NCBI GenBank assembly: GCA_031263335.1
Contig: JAISGB010000035.1
Coordinates: 1-10,185, forward strand
From: Eubacteriales Family XIII. Incertae Sedis bacterium
GTDB lineage: Bacteria; Bacillota; Clostridia; Peptostreptococcales; Anaerovoracaceae
Length of the DNA: 10,185 nt
Direction: 5' to 3'
Translations under genes and position numbers: made by a program
Notes under the pieces: model-generated
Seen by the model: only the letters and a program-made list of their open reading frames with translations
What the model was told of the DNA's origin: nothing
The model's database searches: none
In this document: piece by piece, positions 7,712 to 10,185 of the stretch
Position numbering within the stretch: position 1 is the first letter of the stretch
How the letters are laid out: each line of letters begins with the position of its first letter

Positions 7712-7751
7712 GCGAGGACGGCGGTAAAGGGTATGCCTTCTCCGTCCTCGC
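7712..7751. terminator. Long inverted repeat between convergent genes, possible bidirectional terminator
   Basis: GCGAGGACGG (7712-7721) and CCGTCCTCGC (7742-7751) are perfect 10-base complements. The 20-base loop contains a further AAGG/CCTT mini-stem. It lies 40 bases after the rubredoxin-like stop and 17 bases after the convergent DUF885 stop, where a shared terminator is expected. Neither side has a clear T-tract, so termination is inferred from position and stem strength only. Confidence 0.5.
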
Positions 7752-7768
7752 GCGTCGCCCGAAGCGGT

Positions 7769-9571
7769 CTACGCCGCCGCTCTTTCCTTTTCGCTCGCCG
7801 GGCGCCGCTCCAAGCGCTCGCCGATGACGCCGAATGACGCCGGGCCGGTTTCGAGCAGGAATTCATGGAATTCCTGCTCGCTGAAATCGGCGTCCCATGC
7901 TTCCCGCGCCGCCTCCTTCAGTTCCAAGATCTCGAGGCATCCGATGGTATATTTAAGATAATTTGCCGGTTCCGCGACCATCGAATCGTATATCTCGTCC
8001 ACAACCCCGTCGCCCGATACGCCGAACTGCGTCAAGTAGTCCCGTATCTCATCCTTGCCCCAACCCCGCGCGTTGACGCCGATGTCCACCTTCGCGTACA
8101 TGCACAGCGTCGCCAAGGTATCCGCGGCGAGTACCGTCGCGGCATCCTCGGCCAAGCCGGCGAGCCTGTACGACATCCGTTCCACATAGACCGCCCAACC
8201 CTCCACATATCCGTCGTACGAGAGGATGTCGCGTACGGGCGATCGATCCAAGTTCCGAAAATACACCGTCTGGTACAGATGGCCGGGATATCCTTCATGC
8301 GCCAAGGTCGAAAACAGGCTGTCGCCCGACGATTGGGCGCCGTTGATGTAGATGACGTTGTGGCTTGCGTCGTCTATGGGCGGCAACAGATAGAAGGCCG
8401 GACTCGCGAATTCCTCCAAGGACTTGTCCACATATTTCAGTTCGTAGCCGTCGTCGTCCAAGGCGGGGAAGTCCGCAACGATGGCGCTTTTCAGATAATC
8501 GAGCATGGCGCTCGGTTCCGAAGCGGGATAGGACGGCGACGAGACCTCATCGTAGATCGAGGGGTTCGTTTGGTAGATCTCGTTGATCCGGTCGATGGAC
8601 GCCTCGATCGCGGCGTCGACCATGGATTCGAGTTCGTCGACGCTCCGCGGCGAACCGGTCGACTCCTTCACCAAGAATTCATAGTACGCGCCGCCGTTTT
8701 CGAGGGAGGGCAACCCGCCCGTCCGCGCGTTGTCGGCGTTCAGCTCCGCGATGGAATCGGCGAGCGTCCGGAACGCGGGAACGACGGCATTCAGCGTCGC
8801 AACCCTGTTCCGCTCCTTGAGGTCCGCCCGTTCCGCGTCGGTAAGCCCCTCGAAGGCGTCCACCCGTTCATCGAAGATGCCGATCAACAGGTTTGTGTCC
8901 GGGTTCTCGATGAAGCCCTCGATCTGCCGAACCACATCCTCGGCGGAACCCTTGGCCATGAAGGTCCCCCGCTCCTTCTTTTCGCGCTCAAACGCGATGA
9001 TGGCGTCGAAATAGGCGGGGAGCGTCTCAAGCAGGGCGAGGTAATCGTCAAAATCGCCCTTTTCGTAGACATGGTATTCCGCGAGCAGGACGGGGAGTTG
9101 CGCCTGTATGCCGATGGTGGGCGACAGGATGTCCCCGTAATACAGGAATTCCTCCGAGGCCGCGCTCTCCTCCAAGCTCTCGCGCAACAGATCGTAGGTG
9201 AGTTGTTGTTCGTAGGAAAGGGCGCTGTAGTCGAACGCGTCCAACCGGTCGAGTTGCTCCTTGGCGTAGGCGAGTTCCTCCATGAAGGCTTCCGTTCCGT
9301 AATCGCCGAAGGTCGGTTCCGGCTTTTCGATGCCGTAATCCTGCGGCCGCGCCAAGAGATAGTTCAGCGAGAGCGAGTCGGACGTCGCGTAATGGCGGAA
9401 CAATTCGTCCGTAAAGGTGTCGAACGAGGGTTCATCCGCAACGGCGGCTTGTCCGCCGGGACCGTTCGTATCCGGAGATTGTCCGCCGCAACCCGTCAGC
9501 GAGGACTGGAGCAGGTCGACGGCCTATAGGATCGCGAATGCGGCGCTTCCGGCGCGCGCGCTTCTTCTCAT
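7769..9571 (-). CDS. DUF885 putative zinc metallopeptidase lipoprotein, interrupted by an in-frame amber codon
   Basis: The frame from ATG 9569-9571 to TAG 7769-7771 encodes a lipoprotein precursor and a large DUF885 domain. Residues 1-15 are MRRSARAGSAAFAIL, then a TAG (9524-9526). The frame then continues A-V-D-L-L-Q-S-S-L-T-G-C-G-G-Q, with a perfect lipobox L-T-G-C (codon 28 as the lipidated cysteine) and a short P/G-rich linker. The rest, about 545 residues, is uninterrupted. It carries H-E-G-Y-P-G-H (8279-8299), an HExxxGH-like putative metal site, and about 26 residues later E-G-W-A-V-Y-V-E, whose first glutamate could be a further ligand. This pattern is typical of DUF885, a family thought to be peptidase-like without a settled substrate. 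No good start with a binding site lies after the TAG; the first candidate is TTG at 9401-9403, which would remove the signal peptide. The gene is therefore a recent pseudogene, a readthrough case or a base error. It follows the AMP-ligase gene by 14 bases. Confidence 0.8.
9524..9526 (-). other. In-frame amber (TAG) codon inside the DUF885 signal peptide
   Basis: The minus strand reads ATC-CTA-TAG-GCC-GTC-GAC. Both sides are in the same frame, and together they make a coherent lipoprotein signal: a basic n-region (MRRSAR), a hydrophobic stretch, and lipobox LTGC. A single base change would restore a sense codon (for example TTG, TCG, CAG or TGG). Confidence 0.85.
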
Positions 9572-9585
9572 CAATTCCGAGTTTC

Positions 9586-10185
9586 TCAAATCTCCAATCC
9601 CTCCTTGTTCTCGGCGACGAACCGCTTGATCTTCTTCGATGTGGTCACCTCAAAATCATCCTTCCGCAGAAGGACCTTCTTGATCTTCTTGAAATACGGC
9701 AATTCCTCGTTGACCTTGTCGACCTCCGCCCAGATGCGCTTGCTCAAGTCCTCATTGCCGCCCGCGTCGCCGATCGCCTCCTCGTCGGGCTTGATCGTCG
9801 CCACGATGATCCGATCCTCGCTTTTCTCCCCTTCGCCTTCCCAGACCATGCAATCCATGATCAGCTCGGATCTGTTCAGCAGATATTCCAATTCCTCCGG
9901 GAACACGTTTTCGCCGGTCTTCGTGATGATCACGTTCTTCTTGCGCCCCGTGATGTAGACGAAGTTGTCCTTGTCGATGTATCCGTAATCGCCCGTGTAG
10001 AACCAGCCGTCCTTCAGCACCTCGTCCGTGGCTTCCTTGTTGTTGTAATAGCCCAACATGACGTTGCCGCCCTTCACGCAGATCTCGCCGATGCCCGTTT
10101 CGGGATCGGGGCTGTCTATCCTGCCGTCAAACCCGGGCGCAAAGTAGCCGGCGGAGGAGCTTCTCGGTTCGGCCTCCGGATTCAG
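9586..10185 (-). CDS. AMP-forming acyl-CoA synthetase-like ligase, C-terminal part (partial)
   Basis: This is the last 199 residues of an ANL-superfamily adenylate-forming enzyme whose 5' part lies beyond the window edge. Family motifs are I-G-E-I-C-V-K-G, then G-W-F-Y-T-G-D-Y-G (the ATP ribose-binding aspartate) and Y-I-T-G-R-K-K-N-V-I (hinge region, 78-87). G-E-N-V-F-P-E-E-L-E and a C-terminal T-T-S-K-K-I-K-R (181-188) holding the catalytic lysine of the adenylation step complete the set. The pattern resembles long-chain fatty acid-CoA ligases (activation of a carboxylate to acyl-AMP, then CoA thioester), but the substrate pocket is not in view. The frame is open through base 10185, so an apparent start at 10077 (GTG within the domain) is internal. 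DUF885 follows after 14 bases, suggesting one transcript. Confidence 0.88.
   Translation of the reverse strand: MNPEAEPRSSSAGYFAPGFDGRIDSPDPETGIGEICVKGGNVMLGYYNNKEATDEVLKDGWFYTGDYGYIDKDNFVYITGRKKNVIITKTGENVFPEELEYLLNRSELIMDCMVWEGEGEKSEDRIIVATIKPDEEAIGDAGGNEDLSKRIWAEVDKVNEELPYFKKIKKVLLRKDDFEVTTSKKIKRFVAENKEGLEI

Noticed and set aside
7468..7866. Minus-strand 132-codon open frame covering the rubredoxin-like gene and the convergent hairpin
   Set aside because: No motif and no binding site; the opposite strand holds the two C-x-x-C-G knuckles with a strong Shine-Dalgarno sequence.
7865..9529. A 554-codon plus-strand open frame opposite the DUF885 gene
   Set aside because: It is antisense to a gene with clear HEGYPGH and lipobox motifs, has no recognisable domain, and is another GC-driven shadow.

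Overview
The window looks like a chromosomal segment of a high-GC member of the Firmicutes/Clostridia. The reasons are a T-box leader, a DUF951 gene overlapping serS, strong AGGAGG-type ribosome binding sites, and an archaeal/clostridial-type split isopropylmalate isomerase. Most of the DNA encodes housekeeping genes. I see no phage, insertion sequence, CRISPR array or other obvious mobile DNA, and no convincing new multi-gene system.

Layout. Bases 1-294 (+) hold the 3' end of serS and a small DUF951 gene that starts inside the serS stop codon. Bases 311-7069 (-) hold a tightly packed operon read leuA-leuC-leuD-leuB-ridA-murJ. Neighbours overlap by 4 or 17 bases or lie 22-33 bases apart. It is preceded by a near-consensus vegetative promoter (7387-7415) and a T-box leader (about 7116-7380) with an intrinsic terminator; the inferred specifier codon is CUC (leucine). 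Bases 7564-7671 (+) hold a divergent 35-residue rubredoxin-like gene. Convergent with it, at 7769-9571 (-), is a DUF885 putative metallopeptidase lipoprotein. An in-frame amber codon interrupts its signal peptide. Upstream of that is the 3' end of an acyl-CoA synthetase-like AMP-forming ligase that runs off the window.

How the genes work together. leuA, leuCD and leuB encode the leucine-specific branch from 2-ketoisovalerate to 2-ketoisocaproate; no aminotransferase or ilv genes are in view. RidA removes reactive enamine/imine by-products that can poison PLP enzymes, so it fits a branched-chain amino acid operon. The lipid II flippase gene murJ, coupled to ridA at the operon's end, is the unexpected member. 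With no visible internal promoter, a cell-wall gene may depend partly on a leucine-responsive leader.

The points most worth a second look are the amber codon in the DUF885 lipoprotein, murJ in the leucine T-box operon, the tiny rubredoxin-like protein, and the N-terminal extension of LeuC.
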